The notes below the pieces were generated by a model. The model saw only the letters and a program-made list of their open reading frames with translations, was not told the DNA's origin and did not search any database. This document shows, in pieces, positions 35,760 through 48,356 of a DNA stretch of 64,000 nucleotides. The DNA comes from Sequoia sempervirens (taxonomy: Eukaryota; Streptophyta; Pinopsida; Cupressales; Cupressaceae): positions 118,250,128 through 118,314,127 of the forward strand of contig VDFB02252616.1 of assembly GCA_007258455.2 (NCBI GenBank). Direction: 5' to 3'. Each line of letters opens with the position of its first letter. Positions within the stretch are counted from its first letter, which is position 1. The translations under genes and the position numbers were made by a program.

Positions 35760-36347
35760 CTAGTGCATTCCATTTTGAATTATGTCCTCTTCCACGTTCT
35801 GAAGTTCCTCTTCGATGCTTTCCATTGTTTCAATTTTTTTTTTGAAGAAATTCCAATTCCATTCTTTAATTTTCTTTTTCAACCATTTCAGTTTTGTGAT
35901 TAGGCAATACATCTTCGAACTAATAACTTGAAACTCGCCCCACCACACTTCAACTAGGGATGAAAAGTGTGGGTCCTTGAACCACATATTTTCAAATTTG
36001 AATGGAGATCAGGAAAGGGATCTATCCTCATGAATTTCTAATAGAATTGGTAAGTGATCTGAACCAGTGCAGGGGGCAATGCTTGCCTTGAAAATGTACG
36101 AAAAACTATCAAGTCCACCCCAAAACAGGAATCTATCTAGCTTTTCCGCTATCATGGCTAGACCTAACCTTCTATTTTTCCATGTATAGATTCCATTCCC
36201 AAACTCTATATTAAGCATCTAATTCCTTATAATCCATTCCCTAAAGTACTTTTGAGATTGGTTCTCACTTCAGATACCCCCAAGTTTATCTTTTGATTCC
36301 AACACTGTGTTAAAATCCCCAGCTAAGATGAAGTTCTTCCATTGTTT
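35760..36347 (-). pseudogene. LINE endonuclease C-terminal fragment
   Basis: The first residues are WKNFILAGDFNTVLESKDKL, the Mg-binding GDFN phrase of AP-like endonucleases. They are followed by GIYTWKNRRLG, KLDRFL and the catalytic SDHLPILLEI near 36060-36040. The N-terminal catalytic Asn and Glu are absent because the insertion begins here. The enzyme would nick target DNA for priming. 35987-35760 is the helical linker to the reverse transcriptase. Confidence 0.88.
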
Positions 36348-36361
36348 ACTTTATCTTTATT

Positions 36362-36862
36362 ATTACACATATTTACCATGATTTTGTATTGACTACAAAG
36401 ATGTATCCAAATGGATCACATCCTCTACCTTTGATTGTGATATTTCTAAATTTCTACCTTGACTTATATTAGTGTGTGTTGGTCACTATTATTATCATAT
36501 ATGTATGCATCACTTGGTATTGTGGTGGTGGTCATTATTATTTTTATATGTATGTATAATTAGTGTTGTGGTGGTGGTATTTTTGTAAATTTAATATTTT
36601 ATAATGTCAAATAGTTTATTTGTGGGATTTGTAGTGAGTTTGTCTCATTTAGGCAACTATTAATCTTGATGGCTAGCCCATATATCTCTATGGTAATGTA
36701 TCTTCCTTTTGGTGGAGGTTATTGGTGTATAGTGGTGCTTAGATGGTACTCAATATGGGTGTTCAGATTGGCATGATTTGTGGTATCTTATGTATTTACT
36801 ACAAATACTATGTTCTAGTATTAGGTTTATACTTTTCTTGGGGATTTTTTAATATTAGTGTT
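36362..36862. other. No recognised feature
   Basis: AT-rich flank that was continuous with the sequence left of 31294 before the LINE inserted. GTGGTGGT-rich words recur from 36520 to 36570. Confidence 0.45.
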
Positions 36863-38786
36863 GTACATTTCACAACACACCCCATTTTTATTTTATCCAA
36901 ATGAGGACCCCCTTTGTTTTATTAGCTTTAGGCTAGTTCTTGGTGCAAATAATTCTCATATCCCAACAATTGGTCAAGTGTCAAAAGGATTAGTTTTAAT
37001 GACTTAATTCAATAGAATAATTAAAATAATCTTAAGTTCATTTTGGGTGTTTGTTTAAATGTGTTATTAGAAGGTAGAAATTGGATTGTGGGGTTTTCCC
37101 TTCCAAGTGAACATGATGTTTATTTCACTTATATATCCAAATAAACTTGAAAATCTCACAAAGTATGAAAGAATATTATAATACATTATATTTGTGTTTT
37201 TTATAGAAATTTGAGACAACTAAAAAATATTTAAATTAAAGATTATTTTTTATTCACATGAAATTCCTTGAAAACCTCAAATAAATAAAAATGGTCCATA
37301 TGTAGAAATTCAACCTCCATTTGAACACAAATTCAAGTTCAAAACTACACTTCAAATTCCTTCAAAAATCTCACAAAGGATGCTCGCAAAGATTTGATGT
37401 AGATATGCACATGTAAAATGAACTTCATGCTTCACTTATACTTCTCTTCACTTATACTTTGCTTCACTTATATTTTTTTTAAAAACGGATAATGAAAAGA
37501 TTGTAAAGAACTTGTGGATATAATGTGCATAACTACAATTGTGTACTAAACATTGCAAGTTGAAACTTCACTTCCACTTCCATAATAAACTCCCACAAGT
37601 ATCATTTCCCACTTTGAGCATTGATTACTCTCCTAATTTCTAGATACATTTATTATCATCCACTATTGCCATTAATCTTGAACTAAATATAATTTTGATG
37701 ATTTAATAAATGAATTTCACCATTTGAAATAAAAATTGTGAACTCTACAAATTCAGTTGAAGATTAGCAAATAAACAAGGATAAATAAAGAATTAAAATG
37801 CATGAAAATGAAATATTTTACCTTGTTTATCTTATTTCCCCTCTAATTGATCTAGAAGAATATTTGCACCCAATACTCTCTTAATGTACTCTTTTGATAT
37901 GTGATGATGGTGGAATGTAGTTGCATATTAAATCAACAACATTATGGTAGGATTAGGATGATTTATTAGAAAAATGGATAGCATCATGGAGGTGAATTCT
38001 AAAATGGGATGAGAAGCCTTTAGTTTGTAAAATTTTGGGGGAAAAAATAAAGGGTTGAGTGCAATTAAAGGATCAAGTTCTACAATAATTGAGAGGTCAC
38101 ATGAAAGAGGGATTGGGAAAGTTTCAAAAGTGAATTAATTGGAAAGGTTGGCTCCAAGATCAATGGTGTGGATCAGACAAAAAAAATAGTGGATAAGGTT
38201 TGATGGGATATTTAAAAAAAGGTAAAAATTGGGAGGATTTCTAAAAGGGAAAGCTTTGTGATGTTGCACATTCCAAGGTACATGAAGAATTTCAAATTAA
38301 GATTTATTGAAAATATGAAGATTGTCCCATGCTTGGTCATACCTTAAAGTGACACTTATCACATACAAGGATTTAGGATGACAAATAGATTTATGAGGAG
38401 TTGGGTGGGTAGGGACAATTGTCAAGTGATAAAAAAATTTATATTTTTATCCATGTAAATGGATTCAATGGCTAAGATTAAATAAATGAGGATTGGGAGT
38501 GATGTTGATTCAAATATTAAAGGAAATAGTAATTTTTATTAATTAGCTTAAATAAATAAATTAAGATTTAGTTAGAGGATTTGGGGGATATGACAAACTT
38601 AATTAATTAAATATAAATTTATTTAATTAAAATTGAGGGATAAAGGTGAAGGGTTAAATTTAATTAGGGTGAGGGATAAAGGTAAAAGATGAATTGATTA
38701 ATTATTTAATTACTTATTTAATTAATGTCTAGAACAAGATAAAGTGAAGTGTGATTGAATATTATTAAATTTAGGTGTCTATATCA
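36863..38786 (-). repeat. Probable solo gypsy-type LTR
   Basis: The plus-strand left end TGTACATTTCACAACACACCCC matches the Tat 3' LTR left end at 44984 (TGTGGTCTCAAAACACACCCC), including the following GAGGACCCCCTTTG-like phrase. The right end reads TGATATAGACACCTAAAT on the minus strand, similar to TGTATACACCTAAAATTGG at 47045. No clear 5-bp TSD was found (AGTGT against ACCAT) and no PPT or PBS adjoins it. It is therefore a diverged solo LTR or a remnant. Confidence 0.45.
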
Positions 38787-41700
38787 ACCATCAATAAAAA
38801 TACAAGTTTGAAGAGAGCTATAATTTTTTCATATAAAAGTGAGAGGAAGAGAGAATAACAAGAAAAAGATAATGTAATTGAAAAAAGTTCTTACAAGATG
38901 AAATTAAGACTAACCTATAAGTATCCTATTGAATCCTTTAATGAAATATTTTGGTCAAAGCATTTTTTTCTTAATTTCATTTGGAAAATACATTTATTTT
39001 GAAAAATATGTAAATTTCTTTTAGAATTGTTTAAATTTCTCTAGGAATTGGCTGGAAAATAGAAAAATTTAATATAGAATTTAGAAAATCTTTATATTTT
39101 TATAAAAGGTACACTTAGTTTAATATTTCTATTGAAATCCTATATATTCCCTAAATTTTAATAAAATGAGAAAAGTATAAAACCAATTAAAGAGTTTTCC
39201 ATTTAAAATAATTTTTTTAACTAGAAAATTGATGATTTTTATCTCACATTACATAAAAAACCTTAATAAACCTAATTTTAGCCATAAAAAAATAACCCCT
39301 ATGAAAATAGCATGTGTATTTCCAATCCAATATCTTGTAAATCAATAAGGTTGGAAAAAGACGTAGAATTGTCCTATCTTAAATTCCCTACAACTTACTT
39401 CCATTGTAGTTTTTTTATCCTCATCTAAACCTAACCTATCTTTGCATATAAAAATTCACTTCCAATGTGAATTAACACCATTGAAAAAATTTAGATCTCA
39501 ACTAAACTTCATTTCTAATTGAAAATCACTCTTAACTAAATTTCACTTCTAGAAAAATTATCGTTAGAGTAAAAAGGTTAATGTGTCTACCTATAAAACA
39601 CCAACTTTCAATGACTACTATTGATTAAGTGATGGATGATTTCAATCTAGAATTATACAAATTAATGAAATATAGAGAAAAATAAATTAAGTATGAATTC
39701 AAAGGAGTCATTCCTAAGTCTATAATTACTTCTACTTGGGGGAATAGTTTATATATAGATCTAGAATGAATAAATTTAGTTGATTTTAGATAAAGGATGA
39801 CTAGTATATGTGCAAATAGTAGAGAAAAGAAGATAGTGAAGAATCAATTATTTAAATATACAAGATTTCCCACTTCACTACAATGTTTGGAATTGGTAGT
39901 AGAATGTGTCAAAATTGATGCTATAAGAGGCATTGTCAGCATCCCACCTAAAAATAGGTAGGTACCATTAAATAGGATAAGACATAAAGATAATTCAATG
40001 TTTATATAGATTTTTGTGAAAGGGATGTTAACACAAGATGGATGGAACATCTAAAGGTTACTAGACCACCTAATTTCATGAGACCTTATTTAGAAGTGAT
40101 TTATAGAAAGAGATAGGTGACATAGTCACCCTATTGAGTAGAGTGATGGGACTTCTCACTACTACTAAATTTTAACCATGGATCTATCTATACATGACTA
40201 ACATATTGAATGGAGAGCGTATGCTATACTAGTTAGATATCATTAGTGAAAACTATATAATAAATTGACTGCATTTGAAGATACTATAATATTCTACATG
40301 ACCTCCTATTTGGTTTATTCTCTAGAAATGAAGTTTACATTTCTAAGATTAGAAAGTAGAGGTAAAATGGGTTTGAAATTAAGACAAGTATTGGTATGTG
40401 AACAATAAGCTTAATAGGAATATAAGAATTCATTGATACATTATTAAAGGGTTAATGATGGTTGGTGATATTGATAGAAGGAAATAAATAAAAATAATAA
40501 TTATTAGATGTTTTAGAGATAAGCAAGCATGTTAATTATTTTATATTATTTCTAATTTTTCATTTATTAGAATAGAGGGATTTTTGAATGCATCTTATAA
40601 ATTGTCAAGATATCCTATGGACAAGATAGTTTTTTAAAGTTGACAAGATAAATCTATAAAATACACACGCTACTAGAATCAAAGTATGGAGTAGAGGTCT
40701 ATCCACATTCTTATTAGAAAGTATCCTTGTGTTATCTTCACATATACCAAGGCTCCAAATATTTATAATTACATAACCTTCATGCATACATGAAGCTCAA
40801 GTGAATTTTGGTCCTTTTTGGAGAATGGAGAAATGAATATCCTCTAGTTTAAGACATATTCCAAAATTTAGGTGACTGTTGAGTAGATTTTAGTGATGAT
40901 CATAAGGTTAGAAAAACATGTTATTATAGGTTGACAACCAACAAATGAAAGCCATGAACACACATAATGTTTTGAATAAATTTATCAATGATGAAGTAGT
41001 ACTTCATAGTACCTATGAAATGCAAAAAATATTTAGTATTCCCATTCCAAAGCCAAATTGGTCAAAAGATAGGATAAGTTGTTAAAAAAATATTATGAAA
41101 TATATCATAGATAATAGTGGAAATTGGTTGAATGAAAAGGTAAGATAGTTGAGGTCACAAAGGGGCTACTTTTACGTACAATAAAGACATACCCAAGAGG
41201 ATAAATAAGGAAAAAGAAGTTAAAATAAGAAAACATATTTTAAAGAGGAAACACGTAGTGACATTGAGAGAAGAGGAAGTTTCAACTACTCTATCGATTG
41301 TCATTCTCTATAGGTCACTATTGCAAGCATATGAAATACAATTCTATCAACTATTGAACAAGCCCTAATTATACCTACCCGTCCAATACTATAGAAAAAT
41401 TGCAACCTATTAGTTGTTTTTAATTCCCAACCAATTCTCACAAATAACCTATGGATTTTCCATTTCCAATGGCTAGTTATTTGGAGGGATTGGCCAATTA
41501 ATAGGTGAAAGTTAGAATAACTTTCCCTCTACACTTTGGGCTCTACAAAACTTGAGAGGGTGGTCCTAAACAATGTATTTAAGATCTCTTGTGCCAAATT
41601 ATCTAATACATTGTTAAAAAAATATATGTTCTCACTCAATTAGCTTGATAAATGTAAAAATTAAAAGATATAACATAAACCTTTAAGATTTCAACAATTT

Positions 41701-42459
41701 AAATCAAGAGAATATGGAACTTTACATGAAACTTCCAAAAATAAGCATAATTGAAATGATTTTTTGTAAATTTTTTTTATTTGAGTGACCTTGGAGCTGC
41801 AAATTAGACATAAATTCAAGATAAATTCCTTAACCTAGGGTATGGAGTCAAAACTAATGCAATTAGAATCACACAACAATATTTCACCTAAGCATTATAG
41901 AGCATCATAATAATGCATTACACTATTATACTCATAAATATCAACCAACTCTTCTTATCAAATCCTTGTATACATTCACACAAACTTACATCTCTATTAA
42001 AGTATTTAACTAGTTCTTTGAACTAGAGCATTAACAGAAACATACATCCAAAGGAAAGACAATGGAATTTTTTTGAATGATCTTTTATCAGTTTCATTCA
42101 TAATCTATGAAATTCATACAATAAGAGACAGATGGCTTTAGAATTGTGCCATTATATTCAGAAAATGCTAGTACTATCATACAAATCCTACAAATTACAA
42201 AAAACTAAGACTCGATAACCTAAAACACTTGAATCAAATCAATTCTTTGTGTTTTCGATTACAAAACTCTCCAAAAGATCCATGTAAATGGCCTTGAATT
42301 CCATTTTATAGATAAGGGAGCAAAAAGCTTAAGGAAAAGTACACATGTCACATTTTTCATTTGAAATTCTATATAACATTTCAAAAAATAAGCTTAATTG
42401 CTTGTGGATGGAATATTCTTAGGATAAATATAGTTATATTTACTTGTAACAATCCTATA
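38787..42459. other. AT-rich interval with one possible coding relic
   Basis: No intact structure is seen. Near 40116-40280 on the plus strand one frame reads DIVTLLSRVMGLL, stop, PWIYLYMTNILNGERMLY, stop, LDIISEN. It looks protein-like with stops at plausible CAA and TGG or CAG positions, but I do not recognise it. The rest shows no feature. Confidence 0.35.
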
Positions 42460-43266
42460 CCTAATGACAATGAGGTCAAATGCTCAAATCCAGTTGGTAG
42501 AAGGTCTAAGAGACTGGCTATGGCGGCTTCGAAGGGGCAAGAAAGAAGTAAAAATTCATAGAGCTCAAAGGAAAAGAGTACCCACAACCCGCAGGAAAGC
42601 AATGATAAGAAAGCGAGGGAGGATAATGATTCTTCCACAGAGGAGATCTCTGATAGTTTGGGTGGTGATTCAGCTGAGGAGGAAGATTTGGATTCAGAAA
42701 GTGATGGTGGAAATGGTAATGAAGACAAGGAAGAGGAGTCACAACAAGAGGTGGCTCGGGAGGAGGAAAAAGACAATGTCATGGATAACCAAGAGAGGAT
42801 GGAAACAAAAGATCAAGAGGAAGAAAATGTTGAGGATGGTGGTAATGAGAGAATTAAAAGAGTGGAGGAAAGACTGGATGTTTTGGAAAAAGGGATGCAA
42901 GAAAAGGATGAGGATAGTAGAATTCAAGCTCTTGAAAAAGTTAAGAGAAAAGTTGAAGATGGTGGTAATATAAATAGATTGGAGAAAAAATTGCAAGTTT
43001 TAGAGAAACGGATGCAAGAGTAGGACAAGGACAACAAAATATAATCTTTGGAAAAGGCGGTTAAGAGTTTATGCTCGATGGTTGACATTGTCATGAAGAG
43101 GGCTATAATGGCTACCGTATCGGGTATGGGTAAAATTAAAAACAAGCAAAAGAAAAAAGCGATGATTGAGGGTTTGGATTTTTCTAGAAAGATGGAGTTG
43201 AAAGATACAATGGATGGCATTGTTAAGGACCTAATGACCGCTTGGAAGCTGAATGAGGAAGCATAA
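42460..43266 (+). pseudogene. Acidic coiled-coil protein pseudogene, unknown
   Basis: One reading frame runs from about 42460 to a TAA ending at 43266 with three in-frame stops (42559, 43021, 43042). A basic N-terminal part (GRRSKRLAMAASKGQERSK) is followed by a Glu/Asp-rich stretch. Repeated helices follow, RIKRVEERLDVLEKGMQEKD and NRLEKKLQVLEKRMQE, which are internally similar and likely coiled coils. The end reads GLDFSRKMELKDTMDGIVKD. No zinc or enzyme motif is seen. It may be an element-encoded Gag or ORF1-like protein. About 400 bp of T-rich DNA follows with GGGTCATGGCCC near 43630. Confidence 0.5.
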
Positions 43267-43684
43267 CTATGGTGCTTCATTTTTTTGTTCTGTGCTTTTT
43301 GTTTTGATGGTTTATTTTGGTGCTTTTTCTGAGGATGATAAAATTGTTAATGGTTGTTGGTGCTTGAACTTTAATTTTTTTAATGTTGATAGTACTTCTA
43401 GTTTTAGTATGGACTCTAAGGTTGATATTAATAGATAATATAAGTTAAATGGGAGGGATGCTACTTATGATAAGTTAAGCTATTTTGATACTTCTAATAG
43501 AACTGCTATGTTTGATCGTATGGGTATTGGTTAAGCTTTTTTCTTGTGGGAGGGGGGAAGTTTGGTGGACTTCTTTTTTTACTATTCTATCCACCTATTA
43601 TTCTTTTAATGTTGTACTAAATTTTTTGGGTCATGGCCCTTTCCCTGCTTAACCAATCAAAAACAATCCTTTTCCTTCCAAAAA

Positions 43685-44540
43685 GTGTCGAATGTCATAG
43701 GCATGATAAATCTTCCATCATCTGTTGGTCATAGGTATGCGATAATGGTTATTGACTATTGTACTAGGTGGACTGAGGCCTATTGTAGTAAAAAATGCAC
43801 TACAGAGGTAGCTATCAAAATTTTGAATAAAACATCATCACCAGGTTTGGAGTACTATACACACTGGTATGTGATAATGACTCTACTTTTTCTTCTTTAA
43901 AATTTTCCAATTAGGAATTTGAATATGGTATAACGTTAAAGTTTTCATCTAGTCATTACCAACTAGGAAATGGATTAGTAGAATCTTCAAATAAAAATTT
44001 ACTAGATATAATTAGAGGTTTTATTGAAAAGAATCCCAGGGAATGACATAATTCCCTTTTAAAATTCTCTCTTTGGGTTGATAGAACTAGGATGAAGTAT
44101 GTGCAAGGGAATTCTCCCTACCATTTGGTCTATGGAATTGATCCCATATTGTCTGTAAATCTAAAAATTCCTACTTGGAAATTTGCTAAGGAGTATATAG
44201 GATTAGATGATCGAACAAAATCCTAGTTGTTATAGCTAATGCATTTAGAAGAGAAATATACTAGGGTGATAGATCATTTTTCTAAGCATTAGTCTATGAT
44301 CAAATACTGGTTTGAAAAGAGGGAAAGGGTTAAGTATTTTCGAATATCTGACTTAGTTTTATGTTGGGAAAATATCATGAGCAAAAAGGTGAACACGACA
44401 AGTTATGGACAGGCCCCTATCAAATATCATAAATTTTAGGTGACAATACTTATAGGCTAAAAACCCTTACTAGAGAGGAATGTCTCGTTGCCTGTCAATG
44501 GGAAATTCTTGAAGCAATATTTCCAGGCCTAGTTGAGTCG
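43685..44540 (+). pseudogene. Ty3/gypsy integrase fragment, different lineage
   Basis: The plus frames read IDYCTRWTEAYCSKKCTTEV (integrase core with first Asp). After a deletion of the middle core comes GNGLVESSNKNLLDIIRGFI with the catalytic Glu. Then come GNSPYHLVYGIDPIL and a C-terminal region around WFEKRERVKYFRISDLVL and SLPVNGKFLKQYF, a typical gypsy integrase tail. The second catalytic Asp region is missing or scrambled near 43850-43910. It is opposite in strand to the Tat element next door and differs from it in sequence, so it comes from an older insertion. Confidence 0.8.
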
Positions 44541-44983
44541 CTTGTTCTTGTTGTAAATATGTAAGTAGTTTCTTATTTTCATTTTCTTTTGGTTTTGGTT
44601 CTTTCTTTTTGTTTTTGATGTGTTACAATACAACTAAATAGTTGGTAACCTCTAAAAGTGATCAAAATAATAGAAAATGAATTCTAGAAATGTCGATGGT
44701 ATCTTGAAGAGAGGTAATCTCTTAGTAATGAATGATCAGGAATTACCTTGGAATATTTCTACTTTAATTAGCATAAATCATTAGAATGTTAGTGGCATAC
44801 AAATATCCACATTTAAAGGACTTTATAGAAATTTATGGAATAACAATTGCTTGCATCAAGTGAAAAATCAAAAGGTAACCTTTGCTACTTATAATTGAGA
44901 AGTTGAAGAACTTTGGAATACAGTTTTCATTCTTGGATTCATTTTCTATTATTTTGATTAGTTTTGTTAGTTTCTAGTTATTT
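44541..44983. other. Sequence after gypsy integrase, no feature
   Basis: Probable 3' untranslated part of the plus-strand gypsy fragment. Neither a PPT nor an LTR of that element is recognisable before the Tat LTR begins at 44984. Confidence 0.4.
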
Positions 44984-47045
44984 TGTGGTCTCAAAACACA
45001 CCCCATTTTTTTCCTCTCGAAAAATGTGGACCCCCCTTTTTCCTTCCCACTTTTGCTTGATTTCGGCTGGTTTTGGGGTGGTAATGGTAAAATTTAGCAT
45101 CATTTGGCTTAAATTCTTGGCTTTCGGTTGAATTAATGGTTATCACAAGTCAAAATGATTTGAATTATGTTTAAATCTAGTTTTGGAAATCCTATTTCTT
45201 TCTGAGTTTTTTGGTTTTAGGTTTTCGTGTATTGGGTTGTGTTAAGCAAAGAAAATGAAAGTTTGCAAGTCATGTAGTTTACCCGATAAGTAGTTTTCTC
45301 AATGAATTTTTTCACCCGCTAATTAGTTTACCTGCATGGTATTTTCTTGAGGAAAGTGTTTTCTCATGTTCGCATGTATTATCATTTAGTCAACAATTTG
45401 TTAGTAGAGTCTCTTGACCAGAGTTAGGAATCAAAAATATATTTTTTAAAAGCATGCCTATGTTGTATCAACTCAATCTTATACCCGCACCTAGGTGTCT
45501 TCTTGCATGCATTAGTTGTTTACTCAACCCTCAAACACTTGAAAAGGGAAAAACCAACATTTCTTTCAAAAGAAAGTTTGTCAGGCTTTTTAGATCCAAA
45601 TATTAACTAATCATTTTCCTTTCCACGCAGAAGTGGCCACATTAACCATTTTTGTTTGATATGGAAAAATTAAATTTATAAGTGTGCCATGTCATCTCTC
45701 ACGCTACCTTTTCGAACTAAACCAAGGCACAATACAAAAGAATCTTGTTATTTGAACCTTAACCTACCATGATTTTACCTTTCTTAGTGTAATTAATGCA
45801 AAATTATTAAAAGGATTGAAGGAGGTGGTGAAAGCATGTACTTTTCACTATTTCAAGCATTCGCTTCTACAACACACCATAACACACAAAATAAGATGTT
45901 TGTAAAAACTACCCAAGGATCAAGGCATCATTCAAAGCACCCTAGAAGGTGAAATAGTGGAATGTGATAAAGGCATAATTGCTAGTGTGTGAGGTAAAAT
46001 GTGCAAGTGAATAACAAAATCACACAAGCAATGAAACATATTACATTCGAGAATTGAATCATAAACTAATCTAATTGAAAACAAAGAAAATTTCCTAAAA
46101 TCATTCCATTGTTTCCTATCTTCAGGGATTCATTAAATCATATTGGCTCTTAGATTTGTGTATGCACTATGACTATTAGAATGGCAACCTAAGGAACAAA
46201 ATGTTGTAAAAATGAAAAAATATAATTCCTACATGATTTGATAAGCTGTATGATAATGCTATGAGGCTATGATATTAAATACTACTATAAATAATAATGG
46301 TGATATGATAATGGATATGATGCTAAAGAGTATCATGCAAGTACTGCATAAAAACTAAAATGATAACTAAAATGCAGCTATGAAACTAAGCCATGATTCT
46401 AAATTACTAAACACTAAATGCTAAATTGCTCTAAATGGTCTATGCTTATGCTCTTAATGCTCTCATAGAATTTCTGCAGAGTAAGTTTTCTCAAGATGGG
46501 TTACCAAATGCTAGAGAATGATGTATTTATAATATTTCCAAGACATATTGTGATGTAGCAACAACTGATGGTCAATATTTCAGTTGGAAAGATGAACGGT
46601 GGAGAATGAAAAAGTTAGAGGGAATCATGGAGGATGTTCCCTTTAAAAGAGCACTTTTCCAAGTGTTTAGAAGAATAAATAAAATGGAGGAGCCAAGTGT
46701 CCAAGGTTGTTTCAAAATTGGTTGAGGATAATTCCAATTTAAATATTAGGCATATTTAAATTCATGAGACATTGGATGAGGTGGCAAGAAGAAAATTTGG
46801 AGACATGTGCCTAAATTCAAATTGGGAATTTAAATTTAGTGAGAAGATATTAATCAAATAAAACAAACTATTGGCATTTGTTTATTTAATTAAAATTAGA
46901 GGAATATGAATTAAGACGAAAGAATTAGAAAGTATGAACTATATAAATAAATTTAGAATTTATTTATAAGTAGATGAAATAAAAGGCTTGTTAATTAAAT
47001 ACCTTGTATTTAATTAATTATCTTGACCAATTTTAGGTGTATACA
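44984..47045 (-). repeat. Tat element 3' LTR
   Basis: 2062 bp, minus start TGTATACACC at 47045 and end ACCACA at 44984. The U3 is TTAATTAA-rich, as in the nested LTR at 26633. A TATA-like motif lies at 46523-46531. Confidence 0.7.
46523..46531 (-). promoter_or_regulatory. TATA box of Tat LTR
   Basis: TATAAATAC on the minus strand, about 515 bp into the LTR, followed by ATCATTC. The nested LTR at 26961 has the same arrangement. Confidence 0.5.
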
Positions 47046-47060
47046 TTTTTCCCCTCTTTG
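47046..47060 (-). promoter_or_regulatory. Tat polypurine tract
   Basis: On the minus strand CAAAGAGGGGAAAAA lies directly before the LTR start TGTATACACC. It fixes the LTR as the 3' LTR of an element extending to the right. Confidence 0.8.
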
Positions 47061-47639
47061 AAGTGATGTGTTTACAGATTGCTTCAAAGAAAAATTTGTT
47101 GCTAATGCCAACAAAAAAAAAATTGATGCCCCAGACATTGATTTTCGAGTGATAATGGATATATGCCCCCTCAAGAGATAAATTGATGAAATTTTGAATT
47201 TTTAGGATTTTTTTGAATTTTCCTGAAAATTTTGATGATGATTTTAAATTTTAATGATGCTGAAACAATTTATCTCCCAAAAAATATTGTTGAACCTGCT
47301 AGGTGATGAATTTATTAATTAAGGTCCCTTTGAAAAATAAAATAAATCAATCCCATTAAATTCCCACTTAATCACTCATTAAAAGGTTAAAACAATGTGA
47401 TTTATCCTCATTTGTGCATTTGCAATTTGAAAATTTGAGAGTGATTGAGCAACCTAGTGCAAATTGAGCAAGATGGTGATTTTGATCTAGACCCATTGAA
47501 TTGAGCGTGTGCGATGTCACAACCACTCGATTGTATGGACCTCTGGTACGTACCCCGAAAACCTCCTCATAAATTTGAAATTCATTTTCCCACATTTTTT
47601 CCACGTTTAAATTCTGTCTTATCATGTTTTAGTGCATTT

Positions 47640-48040
47640 GGTCGCTGATGTAGTGCATTGGTAGACTGTTCTAACACATAGAGAAATTTAGCGCATAGGG
47701 TTAGGATTTTAGCACATTGATTCTAGGTTTTGGCACATAGAAGGAATTAGTGCATGCATGAATTTTTGTAGCGCATAGATAGATTGCTTTAGTGCAATGA
47801 TAAGTTTGGTGCATCGATGATGATTTTTAGCTCATATGATAAATGATGTAGCACAACCAATTGTTTAGTGTATTGATACCAAGATTTAGTGCATTGATGA
47901 AATTTAACAGCACATATGGTAATTTAGCTCATAGAGACCATATTCTAGTGCATTGATGAAATTTTTTAGCACATAGAATTTTTTAGTGCATTGAAGCACT
48001 GTTCTAGTGCATTGATGAAACTTAGAGCAGATTGATGAAT
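47640..48040. repeat. Degenerate short-period array
   Basis: About 15 to 20 variants of TTTAGTGCATTGATGA, GCGCATAGA or TTTAGCACATAGA recur every 20-30 bp. The core GYRCATNGA is kept while the spacing varies. No shared reading frame is open. It lies between the 3' LTR and the antisense PMD frame. Confidence 0.75.
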
Positions 48041-48128
48041 TTTAGATTAGACTCCTTGATTTTGATGATTGTTGATTGCGTCAGTGGTTGATTTGATTGT
48101 TGTTTGATGATGTTGATAGACTAGATGA

Positions 48129-48246
48129 TGATTGATCTCATGATAGGTGAGACTCAATGATAGGATGATGATTATTGACCTCATGATAGGTGCAGATCAA
48201 TGATAGATTAATGATTGACCTCATGATAGGCGAGGTTCAATGATAA
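48129..48246. repeat. Threefold repeat of about 40 bp
   Basis: ATTGATCTCATGATAGGTGA-type units begin at 48131, 48174 and 48213 and end near CAATGATA. The period is 39-43 bp. Confidence 0.8.
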
Positions 48247-48356
48247 ATGCTCATGAGATGTAATCAAGATCTCATTAGAGCTGATTAGATTGATAGGTTG
48301 ATTGATGTTGATTGATTTATTTGATGATTTGCAATTTTTTATGATGATAGGAGCCT

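Larger units (their letters stand above)
31308..36347 (-). mobile_element. 5'-truncated plant LINE with RNase H
   Basis: A 14-nt TSD, ACTTTATCTTTATT, lies at 31294-31307 and 36348-36361. A short poly-A tail on the minus strand adjoins the low end (31308-31313). The order on the minus strand is partial endonuclease, reverse transcriptase, C-terminal region and RNase H, then about 1.3 kb to the tail. The 5' end starts inside the endonuclease, the common result of incomplete target-primed reverse transcription. About 5.0 kb remains. Stops and frameshifts occur throughout, so it is inactive. Confidence 0.92.

Noticed and set aside
42381..42996. Minus-strand Ser/Leu/His-rich frames opposite the coiled-coil pseudogene
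   Set aside because: They mirror Glu/Lys codons of the plus-strand frame, which has the coiled-coil repeats.
36863..47045. 36863-38786 and 44984-47045 as the two LTRs of one element with 38787-44983 as its interior
   Set aside because: The PPT lies to the right of 47045, so that LTR belongs to an element extending right. No PBS or PPT adjoins 36863-38786, and the interior holds unrelated plus-strand pieces.
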